Positions 46,382-58,679 are shown, counted from the stretch's first letter. The stretch: DNA of 64,000 nucleotides from Pleurodeles waltl (GCF_031143425.1 NC_090440.1:1272845123-1272909122); one strand, 5' to 3'. Numbers and translations: made by a program. Notes: generated from the sequence alone by a model not told the origin.

Positions 46382-49300
46382 CATCTTAATGATGTTACTT
46401 AGGGTGGGGAGCCTCAGGTTTGGGAGAGGTGGGCTCAGGTTTGGGGCGGGGTTGGATTTGGGAGGGGTAGGTTTGGACTTGGGAGGCGTGGGTTGAGATG
46501 CAGAAGGGGTAGGTTGGGGTGTTGAAAGGGTGCTTAGAAGTTTGGGTGTGATGGTCTTATGTTTGGAGGGGTGATGTGGGATGAGAAAAGGGTCAGGGCC
46601 AGGGCAAAACATCAGGTACTCCTTAGGAAGAAAGGTACGGTGTCCAGGAGGGAGTTTGGGTTGGGAGGAGAGGGAGAGACAGTGTCTGATGTGCATGTGT
46701 CTGTTGATGGTGTGTTCGCCTGTTACTCTGGTGTATGTGGTGTATGTTTTGGTTGATGTCTTTTACTGGGTGAGTGTGGATGTTTGTGTACAGTATGTGT
46801 TTGTGTGGATGGGTCTGCTGTGGAGGTGCTGGTTGTGGTTATGGTATCTTTGGATGTGCTCGTGCATGTGTGTGTCATTGTGGGTATGGTGTCTGTGGGC
46901 ATAGTGGTGGTTGGTATGGATGTTTGTGTTGTGGTGGATGTGGTGTCTGCAGGTGGTGGGTGTATGGTGTCTCCATTTGTGTGTGTGTTTTTCTTGCCAT
47001 GTTTCTGTGTATGTGAGGATGTGTTGCTTGTATGTATTTGAGTGGGTGCATGTGAAGGAGTGTGTATGCGCTGGATAGGGCTGGAAAGAGCGATTTTGCC
47101 TGAGGATTAGGTGGGTGTTAAGGCACGATGTTTTGATGGGTAGGAGGCTGCTCTCACTGAGGAGGCCAGACCCTGGAATGACCACTCTAGGCCACATATG
47201 GCCCTGTGAAATCCATCCAGGTAAGCTAGCATGTATGTTATTTGACCACTAAGCGCCTGAATGGTATTCAGTACTGCAATCTGGCCTACAGCAATAGTCC
47301 TCAAAAGATCAATAGCCTCCTCATTGAGCGCAGCCTGGGAGACACGGGAAAGGGAGATGTTCCTGCAGCAAACCACCCCTTTTAAGGAGGGACTTCATCC
47401 AACTTGGAGGGAGCAAGAGGTAGTGTGGCGATGGAACCATAGGTGGATTTGCCACACTAGGGTCTGCCACCACTAAGGACTGGTCATCTGTGGATGCCTC
47501 CGAAGATGATGTTGAGTTGCTTACATCCTCCGCACCAGTCACCTAGCCCTCTGTGGCACTGGTTCCCTTGGTGTCAGAGGTGTCTGGACTGGGACTACGT
47601 GGTCCAGCATCTTCCAGGCAATTTGTGGCCGCAGTCACCTTCACCTTGCCCAGATGATGCTGTAAAAACAGATACAACAGTTTGAAGATATCTATGTAAA
47701 AACATTTGAACATGAACTCTGCTGACAAAACATCTGCAAAGTGTACATGTTAAACAAGACTCAAGGCTCTCAAACTTGGCTTCTTAATCATCAGTATCTC
47801 AAGCATGTAGGGAAGAATTCCACAAACCATTTGCTCACAGTCTAGAAATCACCAATGATAGCTCCCATATCATGCATGCCTTTTGTCTCTTATCCACTTT
47901 GTTTTCTCTGCATGATTGGGTCTTCATAGATTCCTAAACCACTTCAGTACAGAGGAAAAACATTTCCATTTTTCAAAAAGAGACATGTTTTGGGCCTGAT
48001 ATTGACTTATTAAGATGGGGTTCTCCAACATTTATGCAATGTAAACCTCAATCTGCAATTGTCCTTCTAAGTATCACTTTTCCCACCATCATTGCTTTCT
48101 CATCTGGTCATAACCAAGGACAAATTAATGTCATTTGGGGTATGCGTAACTCTGTTACCAATGTAGATACATTCATGTCTATTTCAAGTCAAGACAGTGT
48201 GGTATAATAATTTATGTTGGTTAACTCAAACTGACGTTCATGCACATTTGTGAGAAACTGACGCTTCATGACAATCTGTTACTGTCTACATGAAATTATT
48301 TGAATTTTATTGTTGAAACATATTTCTAAAGTTTTTCAGATCGGGAATGATGATATTGTACACATGTTTCTAGTCCTTTTGATGCAGATGCTCATGATCT
48401 TTTTTTATTGTACTAACTTACCAATGTAAAGTCTGAGACATCAACTGTATCATAAGTGCTTACTATGCCATGTCACCAGTAATAGGGCCTACAGATATTA
48501 CATACTCATATTTGTGATGGAGCATCACACCTGACACTATCCTCAAATGGGGCTTGTTTGGTACAAATGTCCTTCACAACATGGAGAAAATGCAGGTACC
48601 CCTTCTTTTCACGTGCAGCCATGTGTATGCTCAAAACAGGACTTGACCTGTGATGAGGAACCTAGTGACAACTTTTAGCACAAAACAATACACAAAAACA
48701 GCATCAGATACCATCTGAAAATCTTACACCTCCAGAACTCCTTGTCTGCATCAGATGTGTGCCAGCCATCATGTTGATGCCAAACAACATTGCTGTAAAT
48801 AGAAAAAGTAAAACATCAAGATTAGCTACATACAATAACTCACCCCCTTTATACTGCTGGTGGGCCCTCAACTGCCCATCAAGCTCCAGGTGCGCCACTG
48901 CAAGGATGTGGGCAATTAGGAGGGTCAGGGTGTGGTGCACATGCTTGCCTCATTGGGAGATCAGGCTGAGCTGGACTTGTGCTGACTTCCTGGTCCAAGG
49001 TCGGAGGTCTGCTCACCTCCACCTGCAATACAGGCTGCACCACTTATAGACCCCCAGGGTTTGCACCTTCTTTACAATGGCCTACTACAGATCATATTTC
49101 TGATGGGTGTTGACATGTATGGATGAGATCAAATAACAAAGAGGTTTTGAGTGATTTTGTTTGTCTGCTGTACAGTGACAATTTTTTTGACATCTTTCAC
49201 ATGCATTCCCAGAACAGTCTGTACAGATTATTTACAAACATACCATAGTTCCTAAGAAAACCTAATTTGCATTGATCTATGGGTACCCTTAAGACTTTCT

Positions 49301-50175
49301 TTATCCTCATGTTACCAATCCAAGACACAAATATAATCTAAGCCATACCTGGAAGCCTTTAATGCAGTAGGACCCACTTCAAATTAGTCCAACTCATTGT
49401 GAGCTCCTAAAGGCTAAACAGCCTTATAATGTTTGCACATAATCCCATGCACAGCAACATTTTATTCATGTCTAATCTTCTAAGAGTCAAATAGCATAGC
49501 TTGCACCACATACAGTGACTAAAGGCAGTATGGGAGGGCAGCCATGTGTCAGCAAGAGCATGTTTTAAGCAATGTATGAAGAAGTGTCTGTAGTAATGGA
49601 AGATACTTGCATGGCTGACTGAGTGTATGGTACATTTAGACTGGCAGCTCAGAAAAATAAAATATGGACATACATTCACTAGTCAGAACAGCTTCAGAGG
49701 ACTCCATAACTTTGAAGATTCTACTTGTACTTTACATTTCTCTCATTTCAACATGGGCTGTATGTTTCCATTTGAACTAGTGGTACAGTGCCTATTAGCC
49801 ACTACAAGGTATACTAAGTTTGTCTAAACCTAGAATTGTGAGTAAAATGCACAGAAAACTCAGCTAATTATCTCGGTTTCATTTTATTTTCATGCGTAGA
49901 CATTTCTAACATCCTCAAACAACATCATGCACCCAGCTAAACCATTCAGTTCACTACACTTAAATCACAACACTTCACTCGTGAACAAAAAGGAACCAAA
50001 TAGCCTGTGGACAAAGAGGGAACATTTTACTTTGGTAAACATTTCCCACTCAAACATATAGTTGCTCCTCTGAGCTCCCTTACAGCTGGCTATACAGAGA
50101 CAGGACCTCCCTTGTGAGGTTCTCCAATTCCTCAGCCGAGAAGGCAGAGGCCCTGACAGCTGCTTTGCCTGGCAT
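46382..50175 (-). pseudogene. Myb/SANT gene 1 remnant, copy 2
   Basis: Exon 1 (50175 to about 50085) reads MPGKAAVRASAFSAEELENL then LTREVLSLYSQL, matching the copy 1 N-terminus. Exon 2 (about 49110-48840) reads HQKYDL, QTLGVYKWC, then LLIAHILAVAHLELDGQLRA, again matching, with stops at conserved Trp positions. The next exon (about 47665-47380) is acidic and Ser/Thr-rich. It is followed by NEEAIDLLRTIAVGQIAVLN (47340-47280) and a Pro/Lys-rich tail (46696-46382). The exon order and spacing parallel copy 1. Several stops and frameshifts make it inactive. Confidence 0.6.
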
Positions 50176-50874
50176 CCTTACTGCTAGAGGTTAGTAACAG
50201 CAGCAAAAATTGAGGAGGTCTTGTTGGCTGCAGTTTTAGGAGGCAAGTGAGCAATTTTTCAATATGCTGAATACATGATCCGTGATGGAGACAGCCACAG
50301 CTATTAGCTTTCGTGCATGGCCAACACACACGTTAGCCTATGGCAGTGTCTTTCATAGAGTGTTATACCTACTACATGGTCAACTTTCGTTGACGCCCGT
50401 CGGCCAGCCAATATCATGATGGCAAGGTCAGACACCTGCTATTTTAAGATGTGAAGCTGTGTATTTTTTAATTGTTTGTGTGTCACCAGTACTCAAAATG
50501 GAGGCTAGTATATATATACAGATGTCAAATACAAATGGCACTGTTTTTTTGCAAGGCATAACACATTAAAAAGTGAAGCGTGACTCTGTTCAACATCGAT
50601 AGTGCCATGGGTATGCAATACCTAAGTTGAGGGTATTTAGAAAAAAAGTATTAAAAAACATAATGTACAAATAATACATTTAAATGTATTATTTGCATAT
50701 AATAAACAATAGGTGTATAAAAATGTTAGTTTTAAAGTAGGAAAAATTTGATATTGTTATGTTTACATATATGACACAATGATATTACTAATGTTACCAA
50801 GATATAAGAGGTGTGATGATCGTCAAAGTATGGTGTGACCATTTAAAGTGACAGTTTGTTTTCCATAAATGCAG

Positions 50875-51985
50875 ACATTTGAACCCGGCTTCAAGTCTTC
50901 AGACCAGTTCCAGACCTCGCCACCATGGAAGAAATGGATATTTTAAAGAAGTTTAGATGAAAGAAACAAACTGTCCTGGATTTGTGTCACCAGCTGGAGC
51001 CTGATCTCCTGCCTCACAAAAGTAGTACTACAGCAATTACATCAATAGCAAAACTCATGGGAGTACTTTATTTTGTGGCCACAGGATCTTTCCAATACCT
51101 TGTGGCAGTATCTGAAGGCATGTCCCAACCAACTTTCAGTGGTGTGCTATAAGAAGTCCCTTCTTTTATGCTGAGACTCCTCAACAGCTACATCCAGTTC
51201 CCACGACAACAAGATTTCGCCACTGTGGAGGAAGCATTTTATGCTTTGGGTGGCCTACCACATGTGGTTGGAGCAATAGATGGCATGCATATTGCCTTGA
51301 TGCCACCAAATGCCAGTGAACAGGTCTACCACAATCAGAAGAAATTCCATTCCATCAATGTGCAAATTGTCTGCTTATTGTCTTTTTACATCTCAAGTGT
51401 GTGTGCCCACGTTCTTGGATCAACACATGAGTTTGTATTATGTCACATCACCAAACCCCTGCAAATGTCACAACTTGGAGCTCAAAGGGCCTGGCTTCTT
51501 GGTGAGCACATTAAGACTTGAGGATCATTTGCTTTAATCCTAGTTTAGGTAGGAACAAAGGCTTGATATTGTGTTAATCTATGGATATCTTGCTTCTTTG
51601 TAGGAGACTCAGCTTATCCTAACAGACAGTGGTTGTTAGCACTGCTGAGGATTCCAACAACTCCAAGGAAGTCTGCTTGAATGAGGCCTATGGAAAAACA
51701 CAGAGAGCAGTGGAGCTGACTTGTGGGCTCCTGATGGCCAGATTTAGATGTCTGGACAAGAAGATGAAGCCTTCCTCCACTCACCGATAAGCTGTGGCAA
51801 ATCAAGGTTGCCTGCTGCATATTGCAAACATTGCCCTGTAATGGAGCAGTCCAATCATCGCTGAGGATGGAGGCTGTGAAGAGTCACCGGGTGCAGATGT
51901 TGAAATGCCCAATGAAGATGACAGCTGTGAAGAAGAAGGAACTGATCTATGTCAAGATGTTATTGACCACTTCTTCACCTGAGTA
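50875..51985 (+). pseudogene. HARBI1-like transposase remnant, copy 2
   Basis: An acceptor (CCATAAATGCAG) precedes an exon starting at 50875 that reads MEEMDILKKFR, a stop, then KKQTVLDLCHQLEPDL, GVLYFVATGSFQYLVAV, GGLPHVVGAIDGMHIAL and KKFHSINVQIVC. Intron 51502-51603 (102 nt, GTGAGC...TTTGTAG) again splits the Gly codon before DSAYP. The next exon holds RAVELTCGLLMARFRCL. The catalytic codons survive: Asp 51279, Asp 51606, Glu 51713. The C-terminal part is out of frame. Part of exon 2 near 51370-51490 does not match copy 1. Confidence 0.65.
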
Positions 51986-52150
51986 TAAGTGTCAGCATAT
52001 GTGTCCTCCTAAATTATTGTTTGAGTCACATTTTTTCTGTGAAAACATTAATTTTCCCTTCTTAATCTGTGTTAGGATCCCTCACCATGTAATCTTCATT
52101 TGGGTATTTCAAAGTTATGACGTTTGCTGTGATATGTTGCTGTTGTAAAT

Positions 52151-52281
52151 TAGAAAGGGAAAATTAATTGATCCTGGGACAGACACCCACTTTGAATGTA
52201 CAGATCTTGTACAGAGACATCTGTTACAGTGATTGAATGGTAGTTCTTGATATTGCATCAGACCTGTTTTCTGTTGGATGT
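52151..52281. other. Spacer between transposase remnant and repeat B2
   Basis: No feature is recognised. The last five bases (gatgt) are the probable left target duplication of B2. Confidence 0.4.
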
Positions 52282-54923
52282 TGTAAGAAAGTGGGTTGTT
52301 GGTTGACTGGGGTGTGAGCCCTGGTCAAACAACAGCCACAATCCCTTGCAGGGTAAATCACTAATTGAACCTCTGCTTAATCCCAGGTAGCTTGGCACAA
52401 AAAACAGTTAGGCTAAACTTAGAGGGTATGTATTTATGTAGTACGTAGACAACAATGTAGTGAAAACACAACACAGTAAAAATTCCAAACCAATTTAGAA
52501 AAATAGAGACAATTTTAATAACTTAGTTGCACCAAAACCATGAAAATTAAATTAGTAGAACCAGAGTTCTGAATTTCTAAACTTTAAGGCTCAAGATAGC
52601 AATTTCTCAGTTTTGGAAAATGGTCACCTAGGCACCTTTAGCACCACAACCAAGGGTCCAGGAAGGGATGACGACCTCTTGGAGGTTCTAGACTCACTCA
52701 GACTGAGTTGTTGTGCAGATTTAAGATGGTGGGAGTCTGTTATTTCCCTGTGGCTCAGAAAAGGAGACTTGCTAAACTTGCCCTTGGAGTCACTTCTGAA
52801 GTCCTGGATGCAGGTGGTGATGAAGAGCTCTGCAACAGGGCTGGGCACTGAAAGTTCTAAGCAGTCTCCAGGAGGCAAAGCAGTCCTTCCAGGTACAGCA
52901 GCATAGCAGGTCACAGAAGCAGGCAGTCCTTTGAGAGTCCTTCTGCAGGTCCAGTAATGAACTGAAGAGTGGGTCTGAGATTCCTATTTTAATACCCTGG
53001 TGCCCTGCTCCTATAAGGTTTGAGATGTTTCCAGATGGGTTCTCTGACATTTCAGGAATGTCCTGCCTCCCCCGATGTGGCACCTAGCTGACTGCACGGA
53101 TAATACAGAAAGGTTAAGCCTATTTTGTGGTGGCAAACCCCACCCTATTCAGTTGCAAGTGGGGCTGTGCTTAGCACCGCCCCCCACAAAGTCAGTTAAT
53201 GGTTTATTCAGGCTCTGCTAATTCCTCTTTTGTCTGACAGTCTGGGGTGAATTCAGAAAGTCTCAACTGTCAATCACACCTAGTCATGTGACCTAAGGCA
53301 GGCTACAGGCTTAGAGGACTAAGGGCAGGAAAATACCAAGGGGCATATTTATATTCCATTTGCACTGAATTTGCATCATTTGTTAACGCAAATTCGGCGC
53401 AAAACTAACTCCATATTCATATTTTGATGTTTCACCTTTTTTAGATGTGTGAACCTACCTTGCTTCAATGAAATGCAAGGTATGCATTCCCATCTAAACA
53501 AATGGTGCTAGCCCCATATTTATCGTCCCATGCTAAAATGATGCACAGGTGTGAGGAGGGGCTAAATAATGGAGCAAACCTTGCTTTGCACCATTATTTA
53601 ACGCCTGGGACAGACCAGGCTTTAGGGGACCTGTGGACCCATTTCCATGGTTAAACATCATGGAATGGGTCCACAGGTGCCCTCCTCATGTCCCAGGAAC
53701 ACCCACATGCACATAAGAGGGGCACTGGAGGATGGAGAACCCCATCCCAGGTAGGTAGGGTAAGTATAGGAAAGTATTTTTGTTTTATTAAAGTGCCATC
53801 GGTGGCCCAACTTGGGGCCCCCTGCATGGCACAGTGTGAAATGGCCATGCCCAGGGAACACTGGTCCCCTGTGCTGGTCTTTGAGGTGGTGGGCATGACT
53901 CCTGTCTTTTCTAATACAAGAGTCACGTTGTCTGGATAGTTTTGCATCATAAAATGATGGTAGACTGATTAGAGGCATATTTTGTGGCTCTAACCATCCT
54001 AACATAATTTGTTTGTGCAAAACCCCCTTCTCCCATACCGCCACCTCCACACGGCTAGCATAATTTTTTTTTACGCTAGCCCATCCTTTGCGCCGCCTTG
54101 TGCCATTCCATAAATATGGTGCCCAGCTGGCAATCAGGAATGGCACAAGCCGGTTCTAAACTTTTTGATGCAAAACTGCATTACTGCAGTTTTGCATCAG
54201 AAAGTATAACTATGCCCCCAATGTTCTAAAAGTGGCATTTTCAAACTTGAAATATTAAATTCGACTTTACCATTAAACAGGCTTTATCATTACATGTTCA
54301 TAGATACCAGACATGACATATCACCACCTCTGGTTTAGGAATTACAATTTATTAATTATAATAACGACTCCCCAATGTTAGCCTATGGGAGGGGTTGGCC
54401 CCGTACTAGTGAGAAAACAATTTGGGCATTTTCACTATTAGGACATGTAAATCTAAAACTTATATGTCCAACCTTTTAATTACACATTACCCTGCCTTAT
54501 GAGCTACCTTGAGCCTACCTTAGGAGGGTCCTTTATATAAGCAAAGGGAGGTTTAAGGCTTGGCAAGTCAACATGGCAATGGAACACTGCCCTCAAGCTG
54601 CAATGGCAGACCTGGGACAAATTTAAGGTGATTCTTAAATGGGTGGCACAATAAGTGCTGCAGGCCCACTGGTAGCATTTAATTTATAGGCTCTGGTATA
54701 TGGTATACCATTCTACAAGGGACTTACATTTAAATTAAATATTCTGATCATGTATATGCCAATCAAATCATGTTTTAGGGACAAAGCACAAGCACTTTAG
54801 CACTGGTTAGCAGTAGTAAAGTCCACATAGTCCTAAGGCCAACAGAGCAAAAATCTGGCAAAAAGTAGGAGGAGGAAGACAACAAGTTTGGTGGTGACCC
54901 TGTAGAGAGGGGCATTTCCAATG
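52282..54923. mobile_element. Family B LTR-like element, copy B2 (with nested MITE)
   Basis: It begins TGTAAGAAAGTGGGTTG, homologous to the B1 start, and shares the B1 3' region (TAGCACTGGTTAGCAGT, GACCCTGTA). It ends near 54923 with CCAATG instead of CCAACA. The flanks gatgt (52277-52281) and gacgt (54924-54928) form a 5-bp duplication with one mismatch. A MITE-like insertion lies at 53340-54218. Its GC-rich centre is shorter than that of B1. It is older than B1 by its mutated end. Confidence 0.65.
53340..54218. mobile_element. MITE-like element with GGGGCATA ends (in B2)
   Basis: It begins GGGGCATATTTATATTCC and ends AGTATAACTATGCCCC, giving short terminal inverted repeats. It is flanked by a 3-bp duplication CAA (53337-53339 and 54219-54221). 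Subterminal sequence (CAAAACTAACTCCATATTCA) recurs at 56200-56260 and 59530-59590. There is no coding capacity. The 3-bp duplication suits PIF/Harbinger-type mobilisation, though the duplicated bases are not the canonical TWA. Confidence 0.6.
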
Positions 54924-55545
54924 GACGTTGCCGTCAAGGCAGGGTGTGCTGCTTAACTTGTACCAACCACATGTATATGTCAAGTCATAGCATAGTGATC
55001 TCCCTTCACATTGGCTACATCTTCAATGTATGTTCAGTATATGAATCTGTTGATGTGTCTCATCATAGTTGAAAGAACATTTTTAGTACACCACTTGAAG
55101 ATGGTTGTGACATGCCTCCAGATACTGCCACAGTGTACTGAAATGGTCAGGGGCTCACATTTTGTAACTGCTTTGATGAAGACTATTGGTGTTATAGATT
55201 TAGGATTTCTATCGTGAGGGCAGGATATCTGGCTCAAGCTGATGCCATGAACCAACAATATTTTGTTTATTTAGTTTGCTTTTTGGAGAAAAAAAACTTC
55301 ATATCTTCCATGGTGTCAAGGTTATGGAGTGTTAACCTCTAAATGTCACAGTCTATTGGGGTATGGATGGTCTCTGTAAATCAGCTCTGAGTCAAAGACT
55401 TGTTAACTACAAATGTATGACTTCAATTAATTGTGATTTTGGTTTATTATGTTTGCATGAAGTGGTTAACACATTACCTGTTTGTTATATCAAATTGTTC
55501 TTTACAAATAATTGTTCAATATCTTTAACAAAATGATGGTGGTGT
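54924..55545. other. Unassigned sequence right of B2
   Basis: No gene is recognised. It should be the continuation of the sequence downstream of transposase copy 2 before B2 inserted. Confidence 0.35.
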
Positions 55546-56295
55546 AAGGCCTGGTTAGCGTCAAAATAGTTGACGTTAACCGGTTGGGGGAGGCGTAGGA
55601 AAAACTGGAGGTTGTGCGTCAAAGAATGGTGCTAGTCAGGTTAGAGTCAAGAAAATGACTCTAACCTGATTAGCGCCATATTTCGGCACACAACCACCAA
55701 GGACATGACTCCTTTCTAAGTAAAGACAAGAGTCAAGCTCCCCAGCACAATGGCCATGCCCAGGGGACTTATGTCCCCTTGGCATAGCCATTGGGCCCAG
55801 TGCCATGTAGGGGGGCCCAAGATAGGCCCCCATGGCACTTAAAAAAGTATACATACTCACCTCTACTACCACCCTGGCGTGGGTGGGGGTGGGTGAGGGG
55901 GTCCCTGGAGCCAGGGAAGGGCACCTGTGGGCTCTTTCCATGGTCTCTCACCATGGAAATAGGCCCACACGTCCCCTAACGCCTGCCCATACTCAGGTGT
56001 TAATTAATGGTGCTAATCAAACTTAGCACCATTATTTAAGGCCCCAATCCCCTGTGCATGATTTTAGCATGGGGGTTAACATAGGGCCATAGAGTCATTT
56101 TCTGCATGGGAAAGCCTATCTTGCATCTCATTGACACAAGGTAGGTTTCCACGTCCAGAAAATGACTTTAACACCATAACTTTGGAGCTACACGCGTCTA
56201 GCGCCAAAGTATAAATATGGAGTTAGGTTTGTGCTGAATTAACGTTAGAAAAAGAATTTCGCTGATTCAGAGCAAACCGAGAATAAATATGCCCC
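55546..56295. mobile_element. GGGGCATA-family repeat with two hairpins at its left end
   Basis: The right end, ATAAATATGCCCC at 56295, is the reverse complement of the family terminus at 53340. The left part carries two inverted repeats at 55552-55580 and 55637-55668. The left terminus does not match GGGGCATA, so it may be truncated or composite. Confidence 0.45.
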
Positions 56296-56560
56296 TGTGT
56301 TCCTCTGGGAACAGGAAGTGGAGGTATCCTGATGTTGAGATGTGGTTGCCGCTGGGGCGGAAGGTGTGGGTGTGGGCGGGGTGAGAATCATTGGAACTGT
56401 TTGCCCAGACAGACTAGATGGACCAATCTGCTCCCGATCATCTGGGAGTGCAGGAGTGAATTCTTCACTGAAGGCTACATCCTGGTGTGGAGTGGAGGTG
56501 TCTTGAGTAGCAGATGGTGGTCCACTGTCCCTGGATGTTGGTCCTGAAAAGAATGCAGAC
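56296..56560 (-). pseudogene. Pro/Thr/Ser-rich exon, possible gene 2 of Harbinger copy 2
   Basis: On the minus strand an acceptor-like CATTCTTTTCAG precedes a frame that starts GPTSRDSGPPSATQDTSTPH and continues with LTPPTPTPSAPAATTSQHQD. Composition and its position downstream of and antisense to the transposase remnant match exon 2 of gene 2 in copy 1 (16044-15146). No coiled coil or Myb/SANT exon is visible next to it, so identity is a guess. Confidence 0.3.
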
Positions 56561-57050
56561 AATATGAAATTAAAATCTCGTTGGTACCTCAAATATGTGT
56601 CCATCTACAAATGAGGCAACCTAGCAGTAACATTTAGAGTGATAGAATGATTAGGCCTTTGTGTGATTTTCATTATTTTACACTTGCATGCTGATTTACA
56701 CTAATGCAAACTCCAATAATGAGGTTGAAGAGATATACTGAAATGTAAAATGTCATTTATGATGTGTACATTACATGTACCAGACATTGAACCCAACACA
56801 GCAGTGAGAAGATTTGCGTACTAAACCATTCCAAGGCCTAGCAGGCTACAAAAATCAGACAAAACATAGTGCAACTTAATAGAAAAAATGGCATTGTTCA
56901 TCATATGGTTTGCCAGTTAGAGTTAGAGTCACCTCAAGTGCCTTCCCATGCTGTTTTTTCACCAAACATTTTACAGGAACTATTACATTGATAGTATCAA
57001 TGATGTTATGAAAGATGGCATGATTGCTGCAGTTTGTGGGGTAATTTGCA
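56561..57050. other. Unassigned AT-rich sequence
   Basis: Nothing is recognised. A minus-strand frame (57061-56876) has no known motif and lacks the trihelix pattern expected of gene 2 exon 1. Confidence 0.3.
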
Positions 57051-57167
57051 GTGCGTGGCACGAGTTATAGTTACCTTAGGGCATGACTTATAGTTACTTG
57101 AGGTAACTCTAACTATTACTTGTGAATTCCGTTGGTTTGGTACAGTTAAAATCTAAGCCTGACTATA

Positions 57168-57290
57168 ACGTCCCTCTAACCTTTGTTTTTTTAAGTGAAT
57201 TTCAATGTGTTTTTTAATTCTATTTCATAAATATAACATCCCTGTAACCTGTGTTTTTTTCAGTGAATTTCTCAGTTTTTTTTAACATAT
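57168..57290. repeat. Two ~68-bp imperfect tandem units
   Basis: ATAACGTCCCTCTAACCT... (57173) recurs as ATAACATCCCTGTAACCT... (57233), each followed by a T-run and GTGAATTTC. This lies at the left of the composite repeat that continues through the minisatellite. Confidence 0.55.
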
Positions 57291-57589
57291 AATTATTGTA
57301 ATTGCTATACATTAAACCAACTACTGCTGTGCACAGCCTTTGGCTGTGTCCTGCTGCAGTTGGCCAGGTCCTGAGGTCAACTCCCTTAAAATACCCAACT
57401 GTGCACAGCCTTCACCCGTGCACAGGGGTGGTTGCCTGCAAGATCTGGCATGCAACCAGACCCTGTGGCCAACACCTCCTAATCAACAACCACGATGTGT
57501 ACCGCGTTTTGGCCGTGCGCAGTGGGAGTTGCCTGTGGCTTCTCTGGGTGTGGGAATAGGTGTGAGAGGGTGTATCTGGGAGTGAGATT

Positions 57590-57930
57590 GGCTGTCAGAT
57601 TGTCTGAGTGCGAGATTGCATGCATCAGTGTTTAACTGGGTGTGTCAGTGTGTGCATGGGTCTGTGAGTGGGTGCATCAGGGTGTCAGTGGGTCTTTGAG
57701 TGGGTGTGTGACAGTCTGAGTAAGTGTGTGAGTGGGTGCATAACTGTATGAGCATGTCTGACTGGATGCGTGAAGGTCTGACTGGGGCAGTGAGTGAGTG
57801 CATGAGGGTCTGAGTGAGTCAGTGAGTGGGTGCGTGAGTATCTGAGTGGGTCAGTGAGTGGGTGCGTGAATGTCTGAGTGGGACTGTGAGTAGGTTCGTA
57901 AGCATCTGAGTGGGTGTGTGAGTGAGAGAA
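57590..57930 (+). repeat. Minisatellite of GTGAGTGGGTGC-type units
   Basis: Imperfect units of about 30-36 bp built from GTGAGTGGGTGCGTGA and TCTGAGTGGGTC-like words repeat roughly ten times. There is no coding capacity. Confidence 0.7.
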
Positions 57931-58090
57931 TTCATTGAAAGAGAGACAGAGGGAGTGAAAGAAAGTGAGAGGGGTGAGAGTTTTTTAGTCTTTGATATAC
58001 TTAGAATAATTTGTTTCCAATTTAAAATCAAAACTGTAGGTATTTTTTAAAATATAATAATTTTTTTATTTATAAAAATAATAATTGAAA

Positions 58091-58157
58091 AGAACCCAGC
58101 TGGATTTGAACCCCTAAACTTAGTGTGAAAGTCTGCAACATTCACACTGAGCTACAG
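58091..58157 (-). ncRNA. tRNA-like sequence (tRNA-derived repeat head)
   Basis: On the minus strand, TGTAGCTCAGTGTG (box A-like, 58154-58143) is followed about 30 bases later by GGTTCAAATCC (58112-58102), a perfect box B match. A T-arm-like context (AGGGGTTCAAATCC) is present, but acceptor-stem pairing and CCA are lacking. It is best read as the head of a tRNA-derived SINE or a tRNA pseudogene, not a functional tRNA. Confidence 0.5.
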
Positions 58158-58194
58158 TGTGTTTTTTTATTTCTAGTTTTTTTTAGACCTTTAT

Positions 58195-58440
58195 GGGCTT
58201 TCTGGGACTGCAGAGAAGCCTTTAAGGGCTCCCCATGGTCCCTCCTCATTTATTTATTTATTCAAATAAAAATAAATGTAACTCAAATGTCATTTACTGG
58301 CTATCCGGTACAGGGAGGGAGCCCTTCAGAGCTCCCCCACGGGCCCTCCTTATTTCTTTTTTACTATTTTTTTTTAATAACATGCCCTCTATATGGGCTA
58401 CCCGACACTGCAGGGGAAGCCTTAAGGCTTATCCTGCAGT
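58195..58440. repeat. Three ~100-bp imperfect tandem units
   Basis: Blocks with GGGCTTTCTGGGACTGCAG, GGCTATCCGGTACAGGGAG and GGGCTACCCGACACTGCAG begin near 58195, 58297 and 58394. Each is followed by GAAGCCTTxAxGGCT- or GAGCCCTTCAGAGCT-like sequence and an A/T-rich spacer. They adjoin the tRNA-like sequence. Confidence 0.55.
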
Positions 58441-58679
58441 GCCATTGCTTCATCGAGCATAGAGCTGCATTGACATCAGCTCTGTGCTTGCTGAAGCATT
58501 TCATCTCTGTCCCCTGCACGCATAAAAAAGACAGAGATGAAAGCTCTGCTATTTGACAGAGGGACCTAATTTACTGGTCCCTCTGTCAAACAGCAAACTG
58601 TTTGCAGTGACTTGGCTGAAACTGTAGTGTTGCATCCAAGCCAAAGCAAACAGCTATGTCCTGGGGGTTGGCACCCCAG

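Larger units (their letters stand above)
46382..52150 (+). mobile_element. PIF/Harbinger-type element, copy 2 (decayed)
   Basis: It contains remnants of Myb/SANT gene 1 (minus, 50175 to 46382) and of a HARBI1-like transposase (plus, 50875-51985) in the same relative order as copy 1. Repeat A3 abuts its left side, so any transposase exon 1 and left terminus were displaced to the left of 40235 or lost. The right side is interrupted by B2 at 52282. Boundaries are therefore unknown. The divergence between copies indicates separate, old insertions. Confidence 0.6.
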
